This document shows positions 27,788 through 38,127 of a stretch of DNA of 64,000 nt, in pieces. Within the stretch, counting starts at the first letter, position 1, and the number at the start of each line of letters is the position of its first letter. The DNA comes from Arachidicoccus ginsenosidivorans. GTDB taxonomy: Bacteria > Bacteroidota > Bacteroidia > Chitinophagales > Chitinophagaceae. The DNA is taken from contig NZ_CP042434.1 of the NCBI RefSeq assembly GCF_007971385.1, forward strand, positions 2,356,001 to 2,420,000. Direction: 5' to 3'. Under the pieces are notes generated by a model. It was not told the DNA's origin. It ran no database searches and was given only the letters and a program-made list of their open reading frames with translations. The position numbers were made by a program, and so were the translations under genes.

Positions 27788-28810
27788 AATGTTGACTTAG
27801 AAGATTATTTACCTATGATCCATAACCGTTTTGAGGGGTGGGAGCTGATGAGTTATGCTAGTCTAATCAATGTAGGTGTAATGAATCATAATGGCGGTTT
27901 TTCCGTAGAAAATTTGAGGATTTGTGGCCAGGGTGCTATTACAGGAGCAGGAGGCGCATTAGGAACTGCCATGCAAAATAAAAGTGGTATAAGAAGCAGA
28001 GGGAGACTTATTTTATTGATGAATTGTAAAAATGTGGATCTCCAGGGATTGACCATTCAAAATTCACCTTGTTGGACCATCCAGTATGTTTATTGCGAGG
28101 GCGTTAGCCTGCACGGTCTGGATATCAAAAGTACAGCTCATAATGGTGATGGGATTGATCCTGATTCCTCTGATGATAGTTTTATTTTTAATTGCTGCTT
28201 TTCTACCGGGGACGATTGTATTGCTATAAAATCTGGGAAAATCCTGAAGGTAATAGGATTGGCAAGCCAACCAGAAGGGTACGTATTACGGATTGTAATT
28301 TTATTAAAGGCCATGGCATCTCAATAGGCAGTGAGATGTCAGGAGGTGTTAGCGATGTATTGGTGCGTGATTGTCAGGCAGGGCCTTTACTACACGGGTT
28401 ACAAATTAAAGGAACAAAGCAAAGAGGAGGATATGTGAAAAATGTACGGGTATTGGACTGTCAGTTGCAACAAATTACCATTTTCTCCAAATTGCCTTAT
28501 AATAATGATGGTCAGGCAGCCCCTGAAATACCGACCTTCTCGGATTATGTATTTAATAATCTGGATCTTAGTTCCTCTAAACAAAAGGGTCCAGCTATTG
28601 ATATACACGGGTTTGAAGATCCGAACCATAAATTGCGTAATGTTATTTTTTCTGACGTGTTATTGCCTGCAAATGCCACAGTGTCGGTCAATGACGCGGA
28701 AGATGTAATATTTACGAATGTATTGACAAAGGATGAATCAAAACCTACCTATACTTTAAAGGATTCCAAGAATATAAGGTATTGAATGGATATGGTTGAT
28801 TAGGGGAGGT

Positions 28811-28859
28811 AAAAATGAGCAATTGTGTATTAATTATTAATACACAATTGCTCATTTTT
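28811..28859. terminator. Bidirectional terminator between convergent operons
   Basis: A 49-bp nearly perfect palindrome has 24-bp arms (28811-28834 and 28836-28859) with a 1-base centre. The arms start with AAAAATGAGCAATTGTG, so each strand ends in a T run. It lies between the end of the second GH28 gene and the end of rhaM and can stop transcription from both sides. Confidence 0.85.
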
Positions 28860-28904
28860 ATTAGACACCTACCATAATGGTAATCAAAAAGAATATATAG
28901 CTGC

Positions 28905-29228
28905 TTAAGCTAAATAAAACACTTCTTCAAGAGGGATGCTCACAGGAGAGTGATCATCATTTGTCTCCATTATATCCATCATATAAGTCCACCATTTTTT
29001 CATGATTTCTTCGGATTTTAAATCCTCTAAACGCTCCGGAACTACAACGGATAATACGGCGAATAGGATATTGGTTTCATGATCAAGGAAAATGGAATAA
29101 TCGCTAATACCATAGCCTTTCAAAAGTTGAGATAGCTCCGGCCATATAGGATTGTGTCTTTTTTTATATTCGTTTGCCTGACCGGGGTTTAGCTTCATCT
29201 TCGAAGCTAATTTAATTGTATTAGCCAT
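28905..29228 (-). CDS. rhaM: L-rhamnose mutarotase
   Basis: The 107-residue protein matches RhaM, a ferredoxin-like-fold mutarotase that interconverts the alpha and beta anomers of L-rhamnose. The KKRHNPIWPEL segment carries the family's catalytic histidine. YSIFLDHETNILFAVL and the C-terminal KKWWTYMMDIM segments, with the paired tryptophans, are equally typical. Length is normal. It is the last gene of the leftward operon, 67 nt after GH105, not a member of the rha operon 17 kb away. It probably prepares rhamnose released by these enzymes for the isomerase. Confidence 0.92.
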   Translation of the reverse strand: MANTIKLASKMKLNPGQANEYKKRHNPIWPELSQLLKGYGISDYSIFLDHETNILFAVLSVVVPERLEDLKSEEIMKKWWTYMMDIMETNDDHSPVSIPLEEVFYLA

Positions 29229-29295
29229 TTCTTTGATTTAAATGGGATTAGAGAAGTGAGTTAAACATTTGAGTTGGTCAAAATCTGGAATTATA

Positions 29296-30435
29296 TTAAA
29301 GTTTATACACTTCAGATCCTGCCAAAAGAAAGCAGCCTAACCCGAAATCTTCAAAATCAGGTACATGATCGTAACCAACTGGCTGGCTATCCTTAGGCTC
29401 TTTGCCGGTTCCTTGTACATTTCCCAGGAATCCATTGGGGTGTACACAACTATATAACATGGCCCAGGCCTTGGCTATTGGCTTTTTAAAAGTTTTTTTC
29501 TTTAAAATGCCATTGTTGACACCCCAAGCCATGGCATAAGTAAATAATGCGGTTCCTGTTAACTCTTTCCCGCCAAAGTGTGTTGGGTCAGCCATACTTA
29601 CATTCCAATAACCCCCTTTGTCCTGGTATATTAGGATGGCATGCATCATATCTTTATAATCCTGCATGTAATCGTCATAATGTGGCGTCGATTTAGGTAA
29701 CCCGTCCAGCACCCTTACCAGTGCAGCTGCTACCCAGCCGTTGCCACGACTCCAATAACAATCTTTACCGTTTGGCTCCTTATAAGGGGGCATAAAATCT
29801 TTGTCTCTCCACCATAAATGGCTTTTGGTGTCATATAAACCTCCTCCATTTAGTTTTGACCTTGTGTAATCATACATTTCCCACATTCTGTTATAATAAG
29901 CCTGATTACCGGTGATGTTACCGAGCCTGGCAAAGATGGGCATTCCCATCTGAATGGCGTCAATCCAACTCCAATCATCGATTTTGTCGGTTGTTAACAT
30001 GTGATCGATGGATGCTTTTATATTGGACATGAATGAAGTGTCCTTTTTTAGCAGTGCAAGGTCAATATAAGTCTGGCCTGCACATTGATTATCAGCATTT
30101 CTGGTTTTGATGCCGTCTCTTAAATTCCAGTCATGTGCCTGACCCCAGTCCATTGCATATTGAATATATTCATCTTTGGGATCGATCTGGTTAAAGGCCA
30201 TGAGTCCTTCATAATAAACAGCCCTGGTCCAGATATGGCTGGGCCAACTTTTGTGCTTGGAAGGGACATAAATAATTTTGCTTACGTCTTGCCATTTATT
30301 CATAAAATAATGGTTGGCCAGCTCAAGCGTTTTAACGATTTGGGTTTTGTTATTAATAGATTGCCCGTTTGCAAAACAAGGCAACATAAATGCGAGCGCA
30401 ATCAACCCCAGAAAATTATTGAATATTTTTCGCAT
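29296..30435 (-). CDS. GH105 unsaturated rhamnogalacturonyl hydrolase
   Basis: The 379-residue protein is an alpha/alpha-barrel enzyme of GH105 (YteR/YesR group), which removes the unsaturated galacturonic acid that lyases leave at the non-reducing end of RG-I fragments. A signal peptide covers about residues 1-25. Typical segments are HIWTRAVYYEGLMAF, the acidic TRNADNQCAGQTYIDL with the probable catalytic aspartate, and WSRGNGWVAAALVRVL. It follows the GH2 gene by 55 nt and precedes rhaM by 67 nt. Its substrate would be produced by the PL9 and PL11 lyases in this window, so the gene set is coherent. Confidence 0.9.
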   Translation of the reverse strand: MRKIFNNFLGLIALAFMLPCFANGQSINNKTQIVKTLELANHYFMNKWQDVSKIIYVPSKHKSWPSHIWTRAVYYEGLMAFNQIDPKDEYIQYAMDWGQAHDWNLRDGIKTRNADNQCAGQTYIDLALLKKDTSFMSNIKASIDHMLTTDKIDDWSWIDAIQMGMPIFARLGNITGNQAYYNRMWEMYDYTRSKLNGGGLYDTKSHLWWRDKDFMPPYKEPNGKDCYWSRGNGWVAAALVRVLDGLPKSTPHYDDYMQDYKDMMHAILIYQDKGGYWNVSMADPTHFGGKELTGTALFTYAMAWGVNNGILKKKTFKKPIAKAWAMLYSCVHPNGFLGNVQGTGKEPKDSQPVGYDHVPDFEDFGLGCFLLAGSEVYKL

Positions 30436-30490
30436 AATACAACTGATATTTTAATGGATTATTAATTTAATATTTGAATAAACAAGGAAA

Positions 30491-33396
30491 CTATTTTGTG
30501 ATAATGGATTTAGGTTTTAACTCATCGGGACTATCCTTTGCGTGTGGATCAAAAATATAGTTGGATGGTTGAGTTACCAAATCTTCAATTAGCTGCAGGC
30601 TGATCTCCGATTCAGGTTTAAACTGGCCAGAGTTCATATATTTTTCCAAGCTATATAACAGCTGCCTGCCTGCAGGATTGGATCCATTGTTAGCTTCAAT
30701 GTTTAAACTATTGACGATAATTTTACCTTTACCAACTTTAGCTTCAAAAAGTGAGGCGAGTCTTCGGTTTAAAAACCATGTATCAATAGGCTGGACCAGT
30801 GGCTTAAACCCTAATGGGAACTGCTCCAGATGCATGACTTCCTGATTGTTGACAAGTTGCCACCATTGCAGGTCGCTGTGATAGCTGGTGGGAAAATATT
30901 TAAAGGCTGGACTTTTGGGATCCAGTATAAAACCCAAGGTGTGGGGAGGTCGCATCTTGAACCAGGATGTATTCCAGAATACGGGCAGAAAATGCTGTTT
31001 AATTTCCCGGCCTTTTGTGATTTTACCTTGTAGATTAAGCAGGACTTTCCCCCCTTCGTTTAAAACAGCTTTCGCCTTTTGATCGAGTTTTGTGGTATAA
31101 TAAATTTTACTGGTGTCGAGACTCGGAAGTGTTTTGGGGAATACCCAGATATTCCAGTCATTACTATAAGCTGTACCTAGTATTCTGACGGTAATTTTTA
31201 ATTTTTGGGCGCTTTGAATATTACTCAGTGGATAATTGATTTGGCCCAAAGGCGTATTGGTGCCGGCAATAATGTCTTTTTGGAAATCACCCTTTTGCAG
31301 GACGGAGCCATTGGAATCTTTGATTGTCCAATGAATGGTTGCATTTTTCAGGTCTGTTTCACCATAATGATAAATTTCAACGGCGCCATCAAAAGTCTGG
31401 TCATTGGTATAGACAAAACTGTTTGTACGCAATAAAGGAACGGTACTATTACAGAATCTGGAAAATTCATGCGCGTCGACATAGCCTTTTTCTTTCCAAA
31501 ATGCATTTAGTACACCCACCAGGGCCGTGCCTTGTCCCGAATAGTCATTGAGTGATAACATTTGAAATCCGCCGTTATCGGGTGTCCTCAATGATTTCTC
31601 TATTTCATTTTTGTAACAGAGTACCTGTAATTTTCCGGAAGCCATTAAAAAAGATTGTGCTTCACTTCCCATTCCCTGATCTTTAAGAATATCTTGGAAC
31701 ATCTTGAAATTGAGCGCCTTATAAAGACCTGTATATTGGCTGATCTCTTTAAAATCAGGAAATGCACACCACTGACCTAATTCATGGGCCACATAAGGCA
31801 CGGGGTAGGCTTTAATAGCCTTAGTGTAGTCGGATATACTTTCTGGCTGATGGTTATTCCAATTGAGGTTCCTAGCACCGGATTTAATCATATATTGATT
31901 GGCTGGGACAATCGGCCAACTCATAGCAACAGAGGCTCCCGTATATACTCTCCTATTGTCCCGGGCTTCCCAATAGTGAATGAACCTCGTCAGATATTCC
32001 ACCTGATGACCGCCCCTTGGTTCGTTGCCATAGGCCAACATGCAATAAGATGGGTGGTTGCCGTAATATTTTTCCATTCTGTTGGTCTCATCAAAAATAT
32101 ATTGATCAACGGGTTTGCCATCTCCTAGCGATGTTCCATGGTTGGCCCAGCTTGGACCTTCAGGTTGAAGATAAATACCCACAATATCTGCTGCTTCAAA
32201 AGCTGCTTCGGGCGGACAATACGAATGGAAACGCATATGGTTTAGTCCATAGCTTTTACAAATCCTAAATACTCGGATCCATGCAGCTGTATCCATTGGG
32301 GGATAGCCGGTTAAGGGGAATACACAGTTTTCCACCGTACCACGAAGAAAGGTTGTATGACCATTGATCTTGAATTGCTTGCCCTGAATATTAAAATCAC
32401 GCATACCAAAGGTGACCTGCTTTGTTGATTTACTGCCGTCTTTATTAATTAAGGTGGCTGTAAGTCTGTATAAAGCCGGATGAAATTCGCTCCATAGCTG
32501 CATCTTTTTACCCATATCATAATTGATCACAAGTGAATCCTTAGACGTACTATCCGAAATATTAATAGTAAGCGGTTTTATGATATCGCGGTTCGGACTA
32601 TTGAAACTTTTTGCAGAAATAATGACCGATTTAGCTTGGTTTAATTTACCCGAAATGGCTAAATGGACCGATGCCAAGTGATTTTTAATGTCAGGAAAGA
32701 TCTGTACCCCTGCAATAGAGGTTGCGGGGAGGGCTCGTAGCTCCATTTTTCCAATGATACCGTTCCAGTTGCCCTGGGTTTGATCCGTTACACTGTGTGA
32801 ATCTTTGCCGACATTGATGGTTGTTTTCAGGCTATTATCTATACGGATGGTTAAGTTGTGTTTGCCGGGCTTTGCAATAGCAGATAGATCATAGACATGA
32901 GGAGCAACAAGACTGTTCTCTGAGCCTAAAAGCTTTCCGTCTAACCAGACGGTTGTTTCAATATGACACCTTTCCAAAAAGAGCTGAATATGCTGCCCGG
33001 ACCAGTTTTCGGGAATATTTATCTCTTTTGGTACCAGGCAGCCCCTGTGTAATGATATTCTGGGGTTAACCAGAATGGAAACATAGGGATTTTCTGATTT
33101 CTGTATTTAGCCATTCGTGGGTTAAAATACCAGCTTGAGTCATAAATACTGGCTGTCCACTGCGTCTGTAAGGAAACTGGATCACCCTTTTTATTCTCCA
33201 ACATGGAACCAGGTAACTCTACCGATTCTGAAAGTGTTGTATTATACCATTTTTGGCTAATTCCCTGGTTGACAGGGTCAATGGCAAAATGCCATTTACC
33301 GGCAACTGAAATGATATTTTGAGCCTTTGTGTAAACGGGCACAATGATTATGCAAAGGAAAATAGCGATTAATATTCGATAGGTAATTTTGCGCAT
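30491..33396 (-). pseudogene. GH2-family glycosidase, one frame break
   Basis: Two frames (33019-33396 and 30491-32977) form one GH2 protein. Adding one base to the T4 run at 33026-33029 (A4 in the gene) gives 968 residues, with the junction reading AAWYQKEINIPENWSGQ. A signal peptide covers about residues 1-25. The sugar-binding (jelly-roll) domain includes LERCHIETTVWLDGK. The barrel carries the probable acid/base in AYGNEPRGG and the nucleophile in PYVAHELGQWCAFP. GH2 enzymes include beta-galactosidases and beta-glucuronidases; the specificity here is unknown but RG-I side chains are likely. It is the first gene of the leftward operon, with regulatory site D 40-83 nt before its start. Confidence 0.82.
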
Positions 33397-33435
33397 GGAA
33401 TGGTTTTATAAAATGGAAATATCCCTGTACCCTGG

Positions 33436-33479
33436 TAAAAATAATAACAAACACTGGTATGTCCATCCTGTACTGTCCT
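33436..33479 (-). promoter_or_regulatory. Tandem-repeat site D plus -7 box (GH2-GH105-rhaM promoter)
   Basis: On the minus strand AGGACAGTACAGGATGGAC (33479-33461) is followed after 17 nt by TATTTTTA (33443-33436), one mismatch from TAnnTTTG. The GH2 gene starts 40 nt further on. The minus-strand copy keeps the same spacing as the plus-strand copies, which argues against chance. Confidence 0.75.
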
Positions 33480-33848
33480 GTTCGATATTATATGCAATAG
33501 TTTATTAAAGTGAGTGATTGACACGCTTTCGAAAAGTAGTGATTCTTTATGTCATAGGGGTGACAAATTTTGCGTGGCGAATCTTTGTATTCATTCATTG
33601 TTCAGCAAAACCGTTTTTCTTCTTGTAAATTAATCTGCTTAACAAAAATCCTCAAGAAATATAATTTATTTTAAAAAATCTAAAATAAGAGAATGTCTAA
33701 ATTCTTACCTGCTACAATAATTGTTAGAATAGTGCCTACTTAGTTGAATTTCCATTATTTAAAATTTTATTTATATAGTCAGGCCTCACGGATTTTAACT
33801 CCAAAATCTAGTCGTGAGTATATGAAAAATGTTTTTTTAAGTGTAAGC

Positions 33849-33892
33849 AGGACAGTACAGGACGGTTAAATAAATTCAATGTTTTAATATTG
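33849..33892 (+). promoter_or_regulatory. Tandem-repeat site E plus -7 box (PL9 promoter)
   Basis: AGGACAGTACAGGACGGTT at 33849-33867 is the best copy of the motif. After 17 nt comes TAATATTG at 33885-33892 (one mismatch). The PL9 start is 458 nt downstream, implying an unusually long leader. Confidence 0.75.
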
Positions 33893-33991
33893 TTATATAA
33901 TTACTGTTAGTAAGTGAACATACCGTTAACTATGGCTACTTTAAATTTAAGGATTGATTAATTTTAAAACCAACTGGAATTAGAAATATTT

Positions 33992-34021
33992 CATTGTAAA
34001 TAACCATATTGATTTACAATG
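33992..34021 (+). repeat. Hairpin in the PL9 leader
   Basis: CATTGTAAAT (33992-34001) and ATTTACAATG (34012-34021) pair perfectly around a 10-nt loop. It lies about 100 nt into the predicted PL9 leader. Its function is unknown. Confidence 0.4.
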
Positions 34022-34350
34022 CATTACGATGCAATTTTCTTGGTAGTGCTTTTATTTTACTAAGACGGGTATAATAAACAAAGATTTTTAAAAGTAGTTT
34101 AAAGATACTTGACTGCATCAAATTTAGTTTCTGGAAACTAAACCCACTTATGTTTCAGGACTTAGACTTAAGAATATTAAAAAGGTATGTTCAAATTGGC
34201 CTCAAAATATTGATCCTATTGGTTGATTGATAATAAAATCTGGAATTGAATTCAGGATAAATATTATTGATGTGACAAAGGATGAAATCTAGCTTTTGGG
34301 CAGATTTGAGTGGTTAGTTTTACCAATATATTGAAACTACAAATATTTAA

Positions 34351-37300
34351 ATGAAAAGATTTTTACTATTTTCTTTAATGTTTTTATTGCTAGGGTTTAA
34401 TGTTGTGAGAAGTCAACCCACAAACCCTGATGGAACCCACACGTATTTTGTTGCTACTAATGGTGATGATGCAAACGATGGTACGCTATCCGCTCCTTTC
34501 GCTACTTTAATGCAGGCAGAAAGTGTGGTAGTGCCTGGTGATACCGTCTATATCAGGGGCGGAAATTATGTTATACCAGCAAACCAGATTCCTGCAACTA
34601 CAGACAACAGTGATTTATATTACGATTATAATTATTTTTCTAAAAAAGGTACCGCCCCGAAAAGAATCTTTTTTTGGGGTTATCAAAATGAAAGACCGGT
34701 ATTTGATTTTACAAATGTCAAGCCTACTGGTCACAGAATTACGGCTTTTTATGTGACTGGCTCTTATTATTATTTTAAGAATTTTGATATTATCGGCGTG
34801 CAGGTAACAATTACTACGCATACGCAATCTGAATGTTTTCGCAATTATGGAGGCAATAACAACATTTTTGAAAACCTGTCAATGCATGACAATCAGGCCA
34901 TTGGTTTTTATCTTACAAAGGGTGCGAATAACTTGATTTATAATTGCGATGCTTACAATAATTATGATCCTATTTCTGAGTCTGGGGCAGGAGGTAATGT
35001 TGATGGATTTGGCTGCCATCCAAATAGTACCGGAAGTACAGGAAATGTTTTTAGTTCTTGTAGAGCCTGGTTGAATAGTGATGATGGATTTGATCTCATT
35101 AATGCTTTTGCAGCAGTTACATTTGATAGCTGTTTTGCATTTTATAATGGGTATTCTAAAAATAAGGATGGAACTTTAGTGTCCAGAGGTGACGGAAACG
35201 GGTTTAAAGCTGGTGGTTTTGGAATGGGAACTATTACAAAATATCCTGATCCGATTCCCAGACACACCGTGGAGCGTTCGCTGGCATATTATAATAAACA
35301 ATATGGTTTTTATGCAAATCATCATTTAGGGGGAATTAATTTTTACAATAATACTGCATATCAAAATGGCAAAAACTTTAATATGGTTAACAGAAAATCT
35401 GTTGCTGAAGCCGTAGATATCGCTGGTTACGGCCATCATGTCCAAAATAACATATCTTATTTACCTAGATCCTCTGGTGCGGACATTATAAATATTGATG
35501 AAAGTTCAGATTCTGCTAGTTTAAATACTAATAATTCATTTTCTGTCCCAATCAGCCCTAATGATAATGATTTTAATAGCCTTGATATTAATGAATTGAC
35601 ATTGCCACGTAAAGCAGATGGCAGTCTGCCCCATATGGACCTGTTCACGCTTAAATCGGACAGGTTTGTCGATAAAGGAATTGATGTTGGTCTCCCTTAT
35701 GGTGGAACTGCACCTGATCTGGGTTATCGTGAAACTAACAGGACTGTATTGCCAACCGCGAATCTAGATGGAACCCATACTTATTTTATTGCTACGGATG
35801 GCAACGATGCAAACGTTGGTACTATCTCTGCTCCTTTTGCCACTTTAATGCACGTAGAAAGTCTGGTTATTCCTGGAGATACGGTGTATATCCGGGTGGA
35901 CATTATGTGATGGCTGCTGATATGCAACCCGCTACCACAGATGGTAGCAGTGATTTGTATTATGATTATAATTATTTTGCCAAAAAAGCAAGTGCAGACA
36001 AAAGGATATATTATTGGGGATACCGAAATGAGCGCCCAATATTTGATTTTTCTAATGTTAAGCCTGTAGGACATAGAATCACTGCATTTTATGTTACAGG
36101 AAATTATTATTATTTTAAAAATTTTGAAGTAATCGGAGTTGAGGTAACGATTACCGGTCATACTCAATCGGAATGTTTCCGTAATGCTAGTGCAAATCAT
36201 AATACCTATGAAAATCTGGCCATGCATGACGGGCAGGCAATAGGGTTTTATTTGTCACAAGGCATTGGCAATTATATTTATAATTGTGATGCTTATAATA
36301 ACCTGGATTATACGTCCAATGATGGTACTGCAGGTGGTAATGTGGACGGGTTTGGCTGCCATCCCAGCAGTGCCGGCGGGACTGGAAATGTATTTAGGGG
36401 GTGTCGGGCATGGTTTAACAGCGATGATGGTTTTGATCTGATCAATGCTTTTGCAGCCGTAACTATTGATAGTTGTTGGTCCTTTTATAATGGCTATAGC
36501 ACGACTATGGTCTCAGAAGGGGATGGCAATGGTTTTAAAGCTGGCGGGTTTGGGATGGATCTCTCTCCCAAAGTACCAACCGTCATCCCAAGGCACATTG
36601 TAGAGCATAGCCTGGCCTACTACAACAAACAAAGTGGGTTTTATAGTAATCATCACTTAGGAGGTGACGAATTTTATAATAATACCGCTTATAAAAACAA
36701 TAGAAATTTTAATTTGGTTAATCGCAAATCGGCTACTGAGGCAGTGGATGTGCCTGGGTATAATCACATATTAAAAAATAATTTATCCTATAGCCCTAGG
36801 ATTACAGATGCCGACGCGGTGAATATTGACGGATCTTCCGACTCAGCCAGCATTAATGTGTTTAATTCTTTTTCTATTCCACTCAGTCCTGTTGATGCAG
36901 ATTTTAATAGTGTTGACGCAAGTGAATTGACTGCACCGCGTAAAGCTGATGGCGGCCTACCCGACATTCAATTTATGAGATTAAAAAGTGACAAGTTTGT
37001 AGATGAAGGTACAGATGTTGGTCTTAGTTTTAATGGTAATGCGCCTGATTTGGGCTATATGGAATCTGACAAGTCATCTGCCCTGCCAGTAGATTATATT
37101 AAACCATTAACGGCCAAAATTCTCAATACTAAGGCTGTGCTTAACTGGACAACAGCCATTGAGCATAATAATAATGGATTTAAAATTGAAAGGAGTCGGA
37201 ATGGCCTTGCTAATTGGGAGGAGCTCGGATTTATTAAATCACATTTTGTACTGGGTAATGGAAGCGGTTTTGCCTACCAGTTCATAGATAGTCAAATAGA

Positions 37301-37664
37301 CCTTAACCAGATTAATTACTATAGGTTGGGGCAAATTGATGTGAATGGTGAATGCCATTATAGCAATATTGTAGAACTACACCCCAAAAATAAAGATGAT
37401 ATGAAATCCTTTTCTCTTTACCCTAATCCTGTTACAAGCGCAAAAGGAAAGATGACCATAGTTTTTAAGGATTTATTAGAGGAATCCTCTATAGGCCACA
37501 TTTATGATTTAAATGGCAGAGATGTTCAAAAATTTGAACTGGCCAGAGGAAATAAGGAGTATAAAGTTGATATTTCCAACCTTTCTACAGGGGTATATTT
37601 CATTAAAATAGCCAATAAAAAAGAAATATTAGGGCAAAACAAATTACTTGTTAATCAATATTAA
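34351..37664 (+). pseudogene. Tandem two-module PL9 pectate/rhamnogalacturonan lyase with T9SS tail, one frame break
   Basis: Two frames (34351-35910 and 35907-37664) join into 1104 residues when one G is added to GGG at 35894-35896, giving DTVYIRGGHYVM, which copies DTVYIRGGNYVI in the first module. A signal peptide covers about 1-22. Two homologous PL9 beta-helix modules follow (about 25-465 and 470-905). Each keeps the family's catalytic-lysine motif GDGNGFKAGGFG, near 283 and 723. After a linker comes a type A T9SS sorting domain (YPNPVTS ... LSTGVYFIKIANKK). PL9 enzymes cut polygalacturonan or RG-I by beta-elimination. The gene is alone in its transcription unit behind site E. Confidence 0.85.
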
Positions 37665-38127
37665 AATTATTTTAAAAAAAAGAAATTTATTTTCGTTTTT
37701 AAAATGTTGATAGACAACTAAATAATATAAATTTACTGGTCTAATTGACATTTTATTAATAAGAGCAGCACAGTACAGGATGGTTAAATCTAAATGATAT
37801 CTTAATATTGCTAACAAAGAGTTGTGAGCAATTAACAATGACTTTTTGAGGAGTTTTGACTGTTTAAAATGGAAATATTATCAGAAAATCGACAAAAGCA
37901 TTCATGCTTGATTTAGGCAAATTGGAATAGATGGAATTAAAGATGTTTGAAGAGATATAGAATTGATTTAACAAAACAGTACTTTAATTACACTTATCTG
38001 GCCTCTTAATCATAAGTATTTGATTATGAAGTGGCTACGTTCGCTAAGAAATTAGTGCAGGGTGATTATTGTCTCTAGTTTAAAATGTAAACGTTTGAAT
38101 ATTAATTATTAATAAAGTATTTCAACA
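37665..38127. other. Intergenic region between PL9 and the FAS1/SusC/SusD operon
   Basis: The 463-nt gap contains site F with its -7-like box (37767-37810), then a leader of about 310 nt. The leader includes a small hairpin AAGCAT-TC-ATGCTT near 37890-37905. No gene is visible. Confidence 0.55.
37767..37810 (+). promoter_or_regulatory. Tandem-repeat site F plus -7 box (FAS1/SusC/SusD operon)
   Basis: AGCACAGTACAGGATGGTT at 37767-37785 departs from the motif at one base in the first half. After 17 nt comes TAATATTG (37803-37810), identical to the box at site E. The first gene starts 317 nt downstream. Confidence 0.75.

Larger units (their letters stand above)
25981..28785 (+). pseudogene. FN3-GH28 polygalacturonase interrupted by a TnpB element
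   Basis: This gene is broken three ways. Its first part (25981-26361) encodes a signal peptide, an FN3 domain (about residues 20-110) and the GH28 start [10 protein letters not shown] missing G in the G4 run at 26343-26346 hides the continuation [15 protein letters not shown]. At 26507/26508 a TnpB element is inserted; the gene resumes at 27788 with NVDLEDYLPMI. A missing A at 28238-28241 shifts the frame again; the end is 28785. Joining 26507 to 27788 and adding the two bases yields 508 residues with a complete GH28 catalytic set: NGDGID, TGDDCIAIKSG, KGHGISIGSE and LQIKG. GH28 enzymes cleave galacturonic-acid linkages in pectin. Confidence 0.85.
33397..34350. other. 954-nt divergent promoter region
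   Basis: No gene is visible. The region holds site D (33436-33479, leftward, for the GH2 operon) and site E (33849-33892, rightward, for PL9). About 350 nt without recognised features lie between them. A leader of about 450 nt follows site E and contains a perfect 10-bp hairpin at 33992-34021. Confidence 0.6.

Noticed and set aside
37893-37906. Small hairpin in the site F leader as a terminator or attenuator
   Set aside because: The 6-bp stem has a 2-nt loop and no T run; it is too weak to call a regulatory site.
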